Source of the DNA: Podarcis raffonei
Taxonomy: Eukaryota; Chordata; Lepidosauria; Squamata; Lacertidae
Reading direction: 5' to 3'
DNA length: 64,000 nt
Assembly (NCBI RefSeq): GCF_027172205.1
Contig: NC_070614.1
Span: 52,392,001 to 52,456,000 of the forward strand
The notes below the pieces were generated by a model, which was not told the DNA's origin, did no database searches, and worked only from the letters and a program-made list of their open reading frames with translations. Each line of letters starts with the position of its first letter. Position 1 is the first letter of the stretch. The position numbers and the translations under genes were made by a program. This document shows, piece after piece, positions 30,078 to 39,885 of the stretch.

Positions 30078-30240
30078 CAGCCAGGGGTGGCCAACTCCCG
30101 AGCGACTGCGATCTACTTTTGGAATTAAAATCTGGCAGTGATCTACCCCGCTTTTTAGGGGTTCAGGTCAAAGTTGTTGAGAAAAGTTACGTTTGGGGGG
30201 CAACTTTTAGGGGGGAAGGATCCTGAGGAGGGATGTCGAT
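30078..30240. repeat. hAT-like MITE fragment
   Basis: CCAGGGGTGGCCAACTCCCG, ATCTACTTTTGG and GATCTACCCCG; related to the sequence at 60350-60505. Confidence 0.5.
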
Positions 30241-30577
30241 CTGGTGAATTTATAAATAAATAACAATATGTGAAACACTCATATTAGGACACACTGTCTG
30301 GCCGCTGTGAGGAACAGAATGCTGGACTACGTAGGACTTTGGCCCGATCAGAAGAGGTTCTTTTTATATTCACAAAACCCAGTCAAAAGTGGGTAGCAGG
30401 CGGCAGCAAAGGAGAGGGGAGGGTGACCGGCTACCCCTTTAGGGACACTCCCAGGGTCCTCAACCAAGATTTGCCACTGACAAGGGCATCCGGATGCAAA
30501 GGGGGGACTGATGTGTGCTTTTGAAAAAGGAAGGAAGAGGATGAGAAACGTTTTACCTGCCGATATCTGTTCTTCAG

Positions 30578-31292
30578 GAGGGACGCAGGTGGCGCTGTGG
30601 GTTAAACCACAGAGCCTAGGACTTGCTGATCAGAAGGTCAGCGGTTCGAATCCCCGCCATGGGGTGAGCTCCCGTTGCTCGGTCCTTGCTCCTGCCAACC
30701 TAGCATTTTGTTGTTGTTTTTTTAAAATATTTATTAAATTTTCCAATTTTTTAAACAAACAAACAAAAACAGAACAAACAAAAACATTATAAAGGGCATA
30801 TAGTTCATAAAACGTACTTTTCCATAACAAATTTCTCAGACCTCCCCATACTTCTCCTCCTTGTATTCCAATTAAAATTATTTGTTCAGGGGGCGCAAAT
30901 GGAGCCCGCCGAGTCTCCGAGTTCGCAGGCTTCACCGCCTGCGATTTCTTCGGGTCTCCGCTTCGCCGCAGCGGCCAGATCCACGCTTCACGGAGCCGGT
31001 TCCCTCCGGAGCTCAGAGGGAACCCGCCATTAATCGCTGGCGCCGACCGGAAGTGCAACCTAGCATTTTGAAAGCTCATTGAAGTGCAAGTAGATAAATA
31101 GGTACCGCTCCGGCGGGAAGGTAAACGCCGTTTCCGTGCGCTGCTCTGGTTCGCCAGAAGCGGCTTAGTCCTGCTGGCCACATGACCCGGAAGCTGTACG
31201 CCGGCTCCCTCGGCCAGTAAAGCGAGATGAGCGCCGCAACCCCAGAGTCGGCCACGACTGGACCTAATGGTCAGGGGTCCCTTTACCTTTAT
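30578..31292 (+). mobile_element. Sauria-type SINE split by a retro-insertion
   Basis: The head (GGTGGCGCTGTGGGTTAAAC, box B GGTTCGAATCC) ends at 30710 and the body resumes at 31071 to TTTACCTTT. The interruption carries a 15-bp duplication (30696-30710 and 31056-31070). Confidence 0.88.
30711..31055 (-). mobile_element. Composite poly(A) retroelement (GC-rich head, L1-like tail)
   Basis: On the minus strand it starts CTTCCGGTCGGCGCC, has an inverted GGTTCCCTC/GAGGGAACC pair, then an AT-rich part and ends AATAAATATTTTAAAAAAAC. Flanked by CAACCTAGCATTTTG on both sides. A short non-autonomous element probably moved by L1; the head family is unknown to me. Confidence 0.7.
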
Positions 31293-31339
31293 CTGCTCTT
31301 CACTATAGGAACGTGCAGGTCTCTGACCTCCTGTGTGTC

Positions 31340-31476
31340 TGATCATTGGAGGTTTTTAAACAAAGGTTGGATGGCCAGCTGTCAGGAATTACTTAGCTAT
31401 GATTCCTGCATTGCAGGGGGAAGGACTAGATGGCCCTTGGAGTTCCCTTCCAACTCCACAATCCTATAATTCTAAT
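31340..31476 (+). repeat. CR1 LINE 3' end
   Basis: GGATGGCCAGCTGTCAGGAA, CCTGCATTGCAGGGGGAAGG, ACTAGATGGCCCTTGG and CCTTCCAACTCCACAATCC are the canonical CR1 3' UTR. Confidence 0.8.
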
Positions 31477-31571
31477 CACTTGGCTGATTCCTATTGTCCG
31501 ATTCACACCTTGCTTCTGCTGCCCCCTGGTGTCTTCATCTGCACCCTGCAAGCTGTAGCTCTAGATTAGAG

Positions 31572-32321
31572 CATGGGTAGGCAAACGGACCTTTATTGGC
31601 AAGAGACATCACCTTGCCAATAAAGGTCCGTATAGTTAAAGCCATGGTTTTCCCAGTAGTGATGTATGGAAGTGAGAGCTGGACCATAAAGAAGGCTGAT
31701 CTTCGAAGAATGGATGCTTTTGAATTATGGTGCTGGAGGAGACTCTTGAGAGTCCCATGGACTGCAAGAAGATCAAACGCATCCATTCTGAAGGAAACCA
31801 GCCCTGAGTGCTCACTGGAAGGACAGATCCTGAAGCTGAGGCTCCAAGACTTTGGCCACCTCATGAGAAGAGAAGACTCCCTGGAGAAGACACTGATGCT
31901 GGGAAAGATGGTGGGCACAAGGAGAAGGGGACGAAGGAGGACGAGATGGTTGGATAGTGTTTTCGAGGTTACCAGCATGAGTCTGACCAAACTGCGGGAG
32001 GCAGTGGAGGACAGAGGTGCCTGGCGTGCTCTGGTCCAGGGGGTCACGAAGAGTCGGACACGACTAAACGACTAAACAACAACAAAAGGCAAACTAAGGC
32101 CTGGGGGCCGGATCCAGCCCAATCACCTTCTCAATCCGGCCCATGGATGGTCTGGGAATCAGCATGTTTTGACATGAGTAGACTGTGTCCTTTTATTTAA
32201 AATGCATCTCTGGCTTATTTGTGGGGCATAGGAATTTGTTCTTTATATATATAGTCTGGCCCCCCACAAGGTCTGAGGGACAGTGGACTGGCCCCCTGCT
32301 GAAAAAGTTTGCTGACCCCTG
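31572..32321. mobile_element. hAT MITE interrupted by Bov-B
   Basis: CATGGGTAGGCAAAC at the left and GCTGACCCCTG at the right; the body from 32095 matches the 6661 family in reverse. No matching 8-bp flank could be seen. Confidence 0.8.
31587..32086 (+). mobile_element. Bov-B (RTE) LINE, 5'-truncated with fold-back junction
   Basis: LRRMDAFELWCWRRLLRVPW, ARRSNASILKETSPECSLEG, FGHLMRREDSLEKTLMLGK and WRALVQGVTKSRTRLND remain in one frame. Flanked by the duplication AGGCAAAC (31579-31586, 32087-32094), so it landed in the hAT MITE. Its first 16 nt are an exact inverted copy of 31614-31629. It is only the last quarter of the ORF and so cannot move alone. Confidence 0.93.
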
Positions 32322-32473
32322 CTCTAGTGTTAGTGTCAGTATGTGTTACTGATATTGCAAGTACAGTACAATCACTGAGATGTTTCACTCGTAACACCAG
32401 GAGTTTAAAAAAAAAAGTATTAACAGCAATGAATGGGGAAGAGAAGAAGTAAGCAGCAGATAGTAAGGAACAG

Positions 32474-32710
32474 CCAGCATGGTGTCGCTGTTAGAGTGTT
32501 GGGCTAGGACTTGGGAGAACAGGGTTTGAATGCCCGCTCAGCCTTGAAGCTCACTGCGTGACTTTGAACCAGGCACTGCCTCTCAGCCTAGCTTAACCTA
32601 CAGGGTTGTGGGAATTAAACGTGGAAGGCGGGGGAGAACCATGTACATGCCACCTTGAGCTCCCTGGCGAAAAAGTTGAAACGTAAATGCAAAATAGAAA
32701 TAAAGAAATA
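32474..32710 (+). mobile_element. tRNA-derived SINE
   Basis: CCAGCATGGTGTCGCTGTTA, CAGGGTTTGAATGCCC (box B-like), GGCACTGCCTCTCAGCC and CATGCCACCTTGAGCTCC; same family as 20398. Confidence 0.7.
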
Positions 32711-32711
32711 G

Positions 32712-33620
32712 TAAAAATAATAATAATAAATTTTATTTATATCCCGCCCTCCCCAGCCGAAGCCGGGCTCAGGGCGGCTAACAACAATAAAACAGTACAA
32801 AAGTACAACACAAACAACATTCTAAAATCATTCATTATAAAATTAATTAAATTCAAGCCACTGGCCACCATTGGGCCAGAGCTCCGCGAAGATTGCCGAG
32901 GGAGGGAGTCAGGCTGTGCCCTGGCCAAAGGCCTGGCGGAACAGCTCTGTCTTGCAGGCCCTGCGGAAAGATGTCAAGTCCCGCAGGGCCCTAGTCTCTT
33001 GTGACAGAGTGTTCCACCAGGTCGGAGCCACAGCCGAAAAAGCCCTGGCTCTAGTTGAGGCCAGCCTAACTTCTCTGTGGCTGGGACCTTCAAGATGTTT
33101 TTATTTGAAGACCGTAAGTTTCTCTGTGGGGCATACCAGGAGAGGCAGTCCCGTAGGTACGAGGGTCCTAGGCCGTATAGGGCTTTAAAGGTTAAAACCA
33201 GCACCTTAAACCTGATCCTGTACTCCACCGGGAGCCAGTGCAGTTGATATAGCACCGGATGAATGTGATCTCGCAGCGAAGACCCCGTAAGGAGTCTCGC
33301 TGCAGCATTCTGCACCCGCTGGAGTTTCTGGGTCAGTCTTAAGGGCAGCCCCACGTAGAGCGAGTTACAATAATCCAGTCTGGAGGTGACCGTCGCGTGG
33401 ATCACAGTGGCTAGGTCAGGGCGAGAGAGGTAAGGAGCCAACTGCTTAGCTTGGCGGAGATGGAAAAATGCCACCTTTGTTATAGCTGCAATCTGCCCCT
33501 CCATGGAAAGGGAGGTGTCGAAGATTACACCCAAACTCTTAACGGACGGTGCTGGCACTAACTGCGCCCCCGCAAGAGATGGGAGAATAAAATATCTGTT
33601 TGTTGCCGCTCTCACCAGCT
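32712..33620 (-). mobile_element. L2-clade LINE, 5'-truncated
   Basis: One long open minus-strand frame: VKSLGVIFDTSLSMEGQI, FFHLRQAKQLAPYLSR, VTSRLDYCNSLYVGLPLRL, RVQNAAARLLTGSSLRDHI and RIRFKVLVLTFKALYGLGPS. It ends in a CCCGCCCTCC-type 3' tail. A longer intact frame than the other L2 copies, so relatively young. Confidence 0.9.
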
Positions 33621-33720
33621 AGACTGGGCCCCTGCTCCCCAGCAAAGAGGCCATTCCATCCGTTCCTGTTTCCCTTTGAAGAAGAGGCAGGAACCATCTG
33701 CATTGGGGTTGATGGGATCA

Positions 33721-33810
<90 letters not shown>
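33721..33810. repeat. Compound (AAT)n-(AAG)n microsatellite
   Basis: About 13 AAT units followed directly by about 16 AAG units, at the tail of the next L2 copy. Confidence 0.95.
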
Positions 33811-33811
<1 letters not shown>

Positions 33812-34015
33812 TATACCCCGCCCATCTGGCTGGGTTTCCCCAGCCGCTCTGGGCGGCTTCCAACAGAACACTAAAATACAATAACCTATTAAACATTAAA
33901 AGCTTCCCTAAACAGGGCTGCCTTCAGATGTTTTCTAAAAGTCTGGTAGTTTGTTTTTCTCTTTGACATCTGGTGGGAGGGCGTTCCACAGGGCGGGCGC
34001 CACTACCGAGAAGGC
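33811..34015 (-). mobile_element. L2 LINE 3' end
   Basis: ATACCCCGCCCATCTGGCTG, CTCTGGGCGGCTTCCAACAG and, inverted, GAACGCCCTCCCACC; a different L2 subfamily from the preceding copy. Confidence 0.8.
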
Positions 34016-34019
34016 AGCT

Positions 34020-34098
34020 TCCTTTAAGACTACAGCTCCCATCATCCTGACCATTGGTCATGTGGACTGGGGCTGATGGGAACTGGAGTCCAAACAAC
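34020..34098. repeat. MITE remnant
   Basis: GACTACAGCTCCCATCATCC and GATGGGAACTGGAGTCC are inverted arms. Confidence 0.6.
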
Positions 34099-34106
34099 AT
34101 CTAGAG

Positions 34107-34242
34107 CAGGCTTCCTCAACCTCAGCCCTCCTGATGTTTTGAGACTACAATTCCCATCATCCCTGACCACTGATCCTGCTAGCTAGGGATCGTGGGAGTT
34201 GTAGGCCAAAAACATCTGGAGGGCCGAGGTTGAGGAAGCCTG
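34107..34242. mobile_element. hAT-type MITE (ACTACAATTCCCATCATCC arms)
   Basis: CAGGCTTCCTCAACCTC to GAGGTTGAGGAAGCCTG, inner arms GACTACAATTCCCATCATCC and GTGGGAGTTGTAG. Perfect 8-bp duplication ATCTAGAG (34099-34106 and 34243-34250). Confidence 0.92.
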
Positions 34243-34250
34243 ATCTAGAG

Positions 34251-34387
34251 CAGGCATAGGCAAACTTGGCCCTCCAAATGATTTGGGACTACAATTCCCA
34301 TCATCCCTGACCACTGGTCCTGTTAGCTAGGGATGATGGGAGTTGTAGTCCCAAAACATCTGGAGGGCTGAAGTTTGCCTATGCCTG
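34251..34387. mobile_element. hAT-type MITE inserted in the preceding duplication
   Basis: CAGGCATAGGCAAACTT to AAGTTTGCCTATGCCTG; flanks ATCTAGAG and ATCGAGAG (7 of 8). It uses the same 8-bp target as its left neighbour. Confidence 0.9.
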
Positions 34388-34802
34388 ATCGAGAGGGCCA
34401 CAGGTTAGCTGCTGCTGCTGCCTGGTTGGGTCACCAGTCTGTTTTTCAGAGGCTGGCAAGCTCTGTTTCTTGACGTATGAGCCACCTGTTTCCATACAAG
34501 CTAATCATTATAAGAACCCTGCAGCATAAAAAAATCTGGGACCTGAGTTTGCTTCGTTTCCCTCCTTTCGTGTCACGTCTTTGCAAGCCTTAAGGGCAGG
34601 AACAGGGTTTACGTTGATTACTTGGCAAGCTGCTCTGGCAGATTTTCTGGGGTAGAGATGGTTTGAACATACATTTATTTAAACGCACAAGCAAAAAAAC
34701 AAAACAAACAAACACAAAAAAACTAAACCTAAATGATTAGCCACAAAAGCAGCAGTACATTATGAAATCAACTATATTTTTTTATATAGTGTCGACTATG
34801 CC

Positions 34803-35012
34803 GGGGATTTTCAAATTGTGGTCTGCAGCCCACATGAACTGCTTCCATGAGTTTCACAGGTGCTCCACAAGGTGTGTGTAAAAATGCAGTTAAGAATCAT
34901 AAAGTATTTAGCACCCGCAATTGCAACAGGCTGAAAAATCACCAAATGGTCCACCAAGAACCTAAGCAATTTTCAAGTGATCTGTGGGTGGGAAGTTTGG
35001 GAACCACTGATT
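34803..35012. repeat. hAT (Charlie-like) MITE
   Basis: GGGATTTTCAAATTGTGGTC at left and AAGTTTGGGAACCACTG at right, imperfect inverted ends. Confidence 0.65.
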
Positions 35013-35179
35013 TATGTGCCTCATGCTTTAGAAAGAATTCGTAGGATAGGTTCCCTGGCTGAGGGGGGTTACAATCTAAAACCAGCCCCCCAAAAACAGT
35101 GGGGGGAAAGTGGGGAATATGGAGGCACGAGCAGGTAGAATAATATGTTATTATTTCTGCTACACCAGATTTCCCAAAG

Positions 35180-35278
35180 TTGGGTCTCCAGCTGTTTTTG
35201 GACTGCAATTCCCATCATCCCTATCTAGCAGAACCAGTGGTCAGAGATGATGGGAACTGTAGTCCAAAAACAAGCTAA
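35180..35278. repeat. MITE, ACTGCAATTCCCATCATCC arms
   Basis: TTTTTGGACTGCAATTCCC and GGGAACTGTAGTCCAAAAA are inverted. Confidence 0.75.
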
Positions 35279-35324
35279 TCATGTCTACATTTACTCCTTT
35301 GGCTTCGCTCCCTGTAAAGCAGTG

Positions 35325-35440
35325 CTGGCCAACCTGTCCTGCTGATGTTGGGACTACAACCCCCATCAGGCTCAGCCAATATGGCGAACGGGTAATGGAT
35401 GATGGGAGATGTAGTCCGGCAACTTCTGGAGGAGTGCAGG
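35325..35440. repeat. MITE, ACTACAACCCCCATCA arms
   Basis: TGTTGGGACTACAACCCCC and GGGAGATGTAGTCCGGCA are imperfect inverted arms. Confidence 0.7.
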
Positions 35441-35611
35441 ACTATGTTGGATGGCGCAAAAACTTTGGAGGCAATGCGGGTTTTGTGGAGGGACTTAAAG
35501 GAAATTATGTGGTCACGTGGAGGCAGTTTGAGTGGCAGTTTCATCTCTAAGGGGTAGTGAGGGGGAAGAGACTTAATGGTGGGGTCAGATACAAGCAGGA
35601 AGTTGAAACAG

Positions 35612-36612
35612 AGATCAGTAAACATTTTCAGCAGGTCCACTGTCCCTCAGACCTTCTGGGGGGGCAGACTATATATTTTTTTGGGGGGGGAGAATGAACA
35701 AATTCCTATGCCCCACAAATAACCCAGAGATGCATTTTAAATAAAAGCACACATTCTACTCATGTAAAAACACCAGGCAGGCCCTACAAATAACCCAGAG
35801 GTGCATTTTGTAGCAGGAACCCCCCCACCCCAATCATTCTGTTTGTACAAACTTCACACACACACACACTCACACACACTACATACGCCACATTTCTGTT
35901 ATAAATTCATAGAAAATCAACCATACATCGGATTTGCACTGTTCCATTTTATTTTACTCCATATGACAAGAACTATCAAAGGGGGGTGCCTTGGTCCTGG
36001 TCAGCCATAATCCCTTCACCGTCTCAGCACATCCACAGGAGCCCTGCCCAGTTGCTATGCCAACCCTGATGATCCCAGACAGAAGACAATCAAGATCACA
36101 AAGAAGTTGCATATGGGAGTGGATTCAGCATGGACTGAAACAAAGGACAATGATCAGATCTTCCCTCTGGGGGCAGGAAACTGCAAACTCCCCTTTGTCT
36201 CCTGGAAGTGACTCATGGGGAGGGGGGAAAGGAGGAACTAGCCAGGTGACAAGACACTCAGGTTACCACCAACTCCTCCCTCAACCCCTCCTTTCTGTAA
36301 TGTATGCATGATGTTTCTGGGGGTGGGCTTGACCTAGAGGAGGGGAATTTCAAAAAGTTTTTATAAGACCTTGCACACTATTTTTCTGGGTCTTTCCTCT
36401 CTCTTGCAAGTGAGGGGAACACCCTGTTGCAACAGTTCAATAAAGGCCAAGCCTACAGGCTGCTGTTTTGCTCCAAGTTATCCTGGTTGGTGTCTTTACT
36501 TTTTGTCCAAGGGAGCCCTCGGATTTTTCCGGTAACAGTTTAAATAAAAGGACACATTCTACTCATCTAAAAACACCAGGCAGCCCCCACAAATAACTCA
36601 GAGATACTCACT
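35612..36612. mobile_element. hAT MITE hosting a solo LTR
   Basis: CAGCAGGTCCACTGTCCCTC and CCTATGCCCCACAAATAACC match the 6661 and 11249 family; the body resumes at 36541 with AAATAAAAGGACACATTC. The left terminus is degraded. Confidence 0.75.
35809..36537 (+). mobile_element. Solo LTR fossil (endogenous retrovirus-like)
   Basis: A 729-bp insertion in the hAT MITE, beginning TGTAGC and ending GTAACA (TG...CA). It has LTR-like parts in order: a (CA)-rich U3 segment, a TATA-like TTTTATAAGACC near 36360, and AATAAAGG near 36440 followed by a T-rich U5-like end. A 4-bp flank duplication is approximate. No internal genes remain, so it is a recombined solo LTR, broken as an element. A class I retrovirus-like origin fits the layout but is an inference; probably moderately old, and younger than the MITE. 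Confidence 0.65.
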
Positions 36613-36625
36613 TCACATACCAAAG

Positions 36626-36832
36626 CATGGGTAAGCAAACTAAGGCCCAGGGGCCAGATCCAGCCCAATCACCTTCTAAATCTGGCCCGCGGACGGTCCA
36701 GAAATCAGCGTGTTTTTACATGAGTAGAATGTGTCCTTTTATTTAAAATGCATCTCTGGGTTATTTGTGGGGCCTGCCTGGTGTTCGTACATGAGTAGAA
36801 TGTGTGCTTTTATTTAAAATGCACTTGGTGGT
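36626..36832. repeat. hAT MITE, opposite orientation
   Basis: CATGGGTAAGCAAACTAAGG to TTATTTAAAATGCAC, the reverse of the element at 35612, with the internal segment present twice. Confidence 0.75.
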
Positions 36833-37119
36833 TGGTGCAAGAGTCCGGAGAGAGCCCCAGAGAGGGGAGCCATTGGAAGAAGAACCATGGGGTGCTGCTC
36901 CTGGCTCCTGTTGTCTAGGAATGGGAGAATGAAAGGGGAGCAGAGGGTGGGAGCTGATTTCAGGAACCCTAAACTTAGGAATGGGTGGTGTTTACTTTGT
37001 TGCCACACAACTATCTGCAAGCAGCTTCTGGTGTCCCTCATTCTGAAGACTCTGGGAATATACGGAAACTATCAGGATCAGGAAACTCAGTCAAGAGGAT
37101 CAAAGTGATGAAACTAGAA

Positions 37120-37480
37120 AATTAATAATAATAATATTTATTTATTTATACCCCGCCCATCTGGCTGGGTTGCTACTGCCACTCTGGGCAGCTTCCAACA
37201 CAAAAACGTAATAAAACATCAAATAGTAACAATCTGATCCAATATAAAAGTCACAATAACTTTTAAAATAAATAACTTATATCAAAGCAACATTCAACAA
37301 TTCAGCAGAATCTAATAGTAAACAGTAAAATTAGACATCAGCAAATCATAGTTAAGCAGTTCACACTTATCAACTACAATAAAGAATTACCAATCTATAA
37401 TCAATAAAAATAACTTAAGCGAGAAAAAAGATGGCAAATGTGAGTTATGGCCTCAGACCTAGCAAATGACAATTTCACTG
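37120..37480 (-). repeat. L2-type 3' tail and following AT-rich DNA
   Basis: ATACCCCGCCCATCTGGCTG, CTGCCACTCTGGGCAGCTTC; the part after 37260 is AT-rich and unassigned. Confidence 0.6.
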
Positions 37481-37652
37481 AAGGAAAACATAGCATAGTT
37501 ATCCTAACCAAATTACAATGTTATTAAACAGGGAGCTCTGGTTGTTGGGAATGGTGGGTGGCCGATATGAAGTTTTCGCTCTTTTATTTATTTCTCCACC
37601 TTTTAGAATGGCACGCGCTTTATTCGGGCACGTTTGAATGGTTGCAACCCGC

Positions 37653-37668
37653 GGTTGCCTTGGTAACC
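37653..37668. promoter_or_regulatory. RFX X-box
   Basis: GGTTGCCTTGGTAACC, a near-perfect X-box (GTTGCC-TT-GGTAAC); a second inverted GGTTGCAACC lies 4 bp upstream (37640-37649). Confidence 0.65.
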
Positions 37669-37839
37669 ATGGCGGGCAACCTCTCGGCCAAGATGGCCGC
37701 CGAAGACCGCGTGGGAGGCTAAAAAAAGGCCAAAGGGCTCGGGCGTGCCGCTCTGCTCCCCCTCGCGCGCGCACTCTATGGTCTGAGAGTTTCGGCAAGC
37801 CAGCGCAGGAGAGTCGGCCGGAACCCATGCGGAGCAGAG

Positions 37840-37849
37840 GCGCATGCGC
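37840..37849. promoter_or_regulatory. NRF1 motif
   Basis: GCGCATGCGC, the perfect palindromic NRF1 site. Confidence 0.65.
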
Positions 37850-37931
37850 ATCTACAAACATTTCCTCGGTAGGGAAGCAAGTCTCATTGGGATTTCAGGC
37901 GCAACTCAAACCGGACGGGCAAGGACTACTG

Positions 37932-37941
37932 GCGCATGCGC
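37932..37941. promoter_or_regulatory. NRF1 motif
   Basis: GCGCATGCGC, perfect palindrome, 92 bp after the previous one. Confidence 0.65.
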
Positions 37942-37987
37942 ATTGGAAAACAAATGGTCGCGGGGGGGGGAAGGAACGCAGTGTCTG

Positions 37988-37999
37988 TGCGCTTGCGCG
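37988..37999. promoter_or_regulatory. NRF1-like motif
   Basis: TGCGCTTGCGCG, one mismatch from the palindrome. Confidence 0.5.
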
Positions 38000-38410
38000 C
38001 TGCATAAACTCAGTCCCAAACGATGAAGCCGGACGTTTCCTAGTTGTGGTTCTTTCCCCACTCCCAAATGCACATGCGCAGTAGAACCCCACACGGCCGG
38101 TCGCCTCGTGAGCATGCGTAGCCTCCTTCGCCCCTCGGACGCGCAAGCTCAGAGCCTCTCCGGCGCCCAGGCGCCTACCCACAGCGCAGGCGCATTACGG
38201 CGTCGGAAGACGAGGCTCCGCCTCTTTTCCTTCCCCCCTCCCCACCTTCCTTCCTTCCCACCCATTGCGGCCGCCTTCGCTTTTTTTTTTTTTGGAGCGT
38301 TTCCTCCCAGTGCGCGTGCGGCAAAAGGAGAGAGAGAGGGGGAGAAAAAAAAAAGCGACAGCGCGAGAAGAGGCGGGAGGGAGGGGGAAAGGGCGAGAGG
38401 AGGCGATAAG

Positions 38411-38422
38411 TGCGCGTGCGCA
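38411..38422. promoter_or_regulatory. NRF1 motif at the EIF5A start
   Basis: TGCGCGTGCGCA, a perfect YGCGCNTGCGCR, just before the presumed first exon. Confidence 0.6.
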
Positions 38423-38424
38423 CT

Positions 38425-38478
38425 GCGGGCTGGGTTGCAGCAGGCAGCGGCGGCGGCGGCGGTTGAGCTCGCGGGCGG
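38425..38478 (+). other. EIF5A: Probable EIF5A non-coding exon 1
   Basis: GCGGGCTGGGTTGCAGCAGG followed by (GGC)n and a strong donor, GCGGGCGG then GTGAGTTT (38479). The 5' limit is a guess. The coding exon at 44789 has an acceptor before the ATG, so an upstream leader exon is required. Confidence 0.55.
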
Positions 38479-39145
38479 GTGAGTTTGGTGCGCGCGGGAG
38501 TGTGTGTGTGCGCGGGGCTGCCCCGTGTGTGTGCGCGCGCGCACGCGGCGGCGGCAGCCGTTGCGACGCGGCGCGGAGTGAGGGGGGGGGAAGGGAAGGG
38601 AAGGGAAGGGGAAGCCTCACCGACCGGCGCCGCCGCCTCAGCCGCGTGGCTCCCTTTCCGCCCTCACGGAACGAGGTGCCGCGCGCACCCTCCCCTCCCC
38701 CCTCATTCTCCTCAGAGAGAGAGAGAGCGGGGGGGGGGGGAGACGTGAGGGGGGGAGGAGAGCCTGGCGCCCCCCGTGTCGCGGGCAGGAGGCGGCGGCG
38801 GCGAGGCCTGCGCTAGGGAGGCCAGGCCGGGCCCCTCTGCTGGGCTGACTCACGGAGCGGGAGAGGAGGGAGGGCGGCGAGTCAGGCCCGGCCGAGGCCT
38901 ACCTTGGACTGGGTCTCCTTTGGGTTACACAGTGTGTGCGCGGGGGGGGGAGGAAACGGGGTGCCCATTGGGACAGGATGAGGCCTGGTGTTGCTTTTTC
39001 CTATGGGGGGGGGCTCCCTAAGACATTTTAAAGATAAATACGGGGGGGGGTGTTAGCCTCCTGGTAATCGGGGTTTGCGGGTGGGCTGTATAACTTGAGG
39101 TTTGGGGGCTCCTTTAGCTATTGCGCTGGGACTGGCGCGAAGGAA

Positions 39146-39232
39146 TAATAATCATAATAATAATTTATTATTTATATCCGGCCCATCTGGCTGAGTTTCC
39201 AACAAAACACTAAAATACTACCTATTAAACCT
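39146..39232 (-). repeat. L2 3' tail
   Basis: AATAATTTATTATTTATATC, GGCCCATCTGGCTGAGTTTC, AACACTAAAATAC. Confidence 0.65.
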
Positions 39233-39824
39233 TCAAGGGAAGGGGTTGGTGGGGGCCCTTTGATTTGGGGAGGGGTCAGGGAAGGGCCAGTGGCCTTTGA
39301 GGGGGGGTCGCCTCCTGCAGTCGCACAGGGTTACGTTTTGGGGTCCTGCACCAGAAGGCATTGGCTTTGGAATGGGGTTTGAGCAGGAGTTGAAAGCAAG
39401 AAGGGTGGTTTTCTTTGGGGTGTGTGGCTCCTATATGAAGTCCACTCCCTGCTCTAGGGGCTTTACGCCCTGCTGGCTTTGGTATTGTGGGAAAGAAGGC
39501 CTTTGAGGACACAGGTGGGCGTGGGATCTGTTTCAACAAGGGGGTCAGGGCTGCTTTTAGGGGAGGGGAAGGGGCGCCGAGGTTCCCGCACTCTGCAAGG
39601 GGAGGCTTGTCCTCAGCTGAACTTGGGAAGGTAGGAGATGGGTGTGGTGGGAATATCCCTCGAAGGGCTGCTCTGCAAGAAATAGAGCTGGAGGACGTTT
39701 CTCCCCCAGAGAATTGACGTTTTGCTTAGGGTCACCAGCTCTGCCCCAGTTTACGGCTTACGGAGATGGCTGGTAGGTATCGAAGTAAGGTTTTGGTAGA
39801 GAGAGCTGGAATTGCCCACAGAGG

Positions 39825-39885
39825 TGTGCATGCACACGAAAGCTTATACGAAGAACAAACTTACTTGGTCTCTAAGGTGTTTTTT
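39825..39885 (+). repeat. Penelope-like terminal fragment
   Basis: GTGTGCATGCACACGAAAGC then TTACTTGGTCTCTAAGGTG match the right arm of the 14631 element. Confidence 0.7.

Larger units (their letters stand above)
37560..38960 (+). promoter_or_regulatory. EIF5A: EIF5A promoter CpG island
   Basis: About 1.4 kb of CpG-dense DNA with an RFX X-box, YY1-like AAGATGGCCGCC (37690-37701), several NRF1-type palindromes and C/G tracts, leading to a likely non-coding exon 1. No TATA box. It is bracketed by repeat-rich DNA. Confidence 0.8.

Noticed and set aside
32974-33615. 213-codon minus frame as a host gene
   Set aside because: L2 ORF2 C-terminal region with the L2 3' tail following.
33676-33966. 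Frame with long Asn and Lys runs
   Set aside because: Translation of the (AAT)n(AAG)n microsatellite. The same applies to the poly-Ile frame at 62127-62996.
37666-37722. 17-codon frame after ACCATGGCG as a small protein gene
   Set aside because: Too short to support; may just be a YY1-type promoter context.
37638-38816. Several long frames in the CpG island (for example 37638-38084, 38265-38816)
   Set aside because: GC-rich DNA has few stops; Arg/Gly/Ala-rich chance translations in all frames, with no homology.
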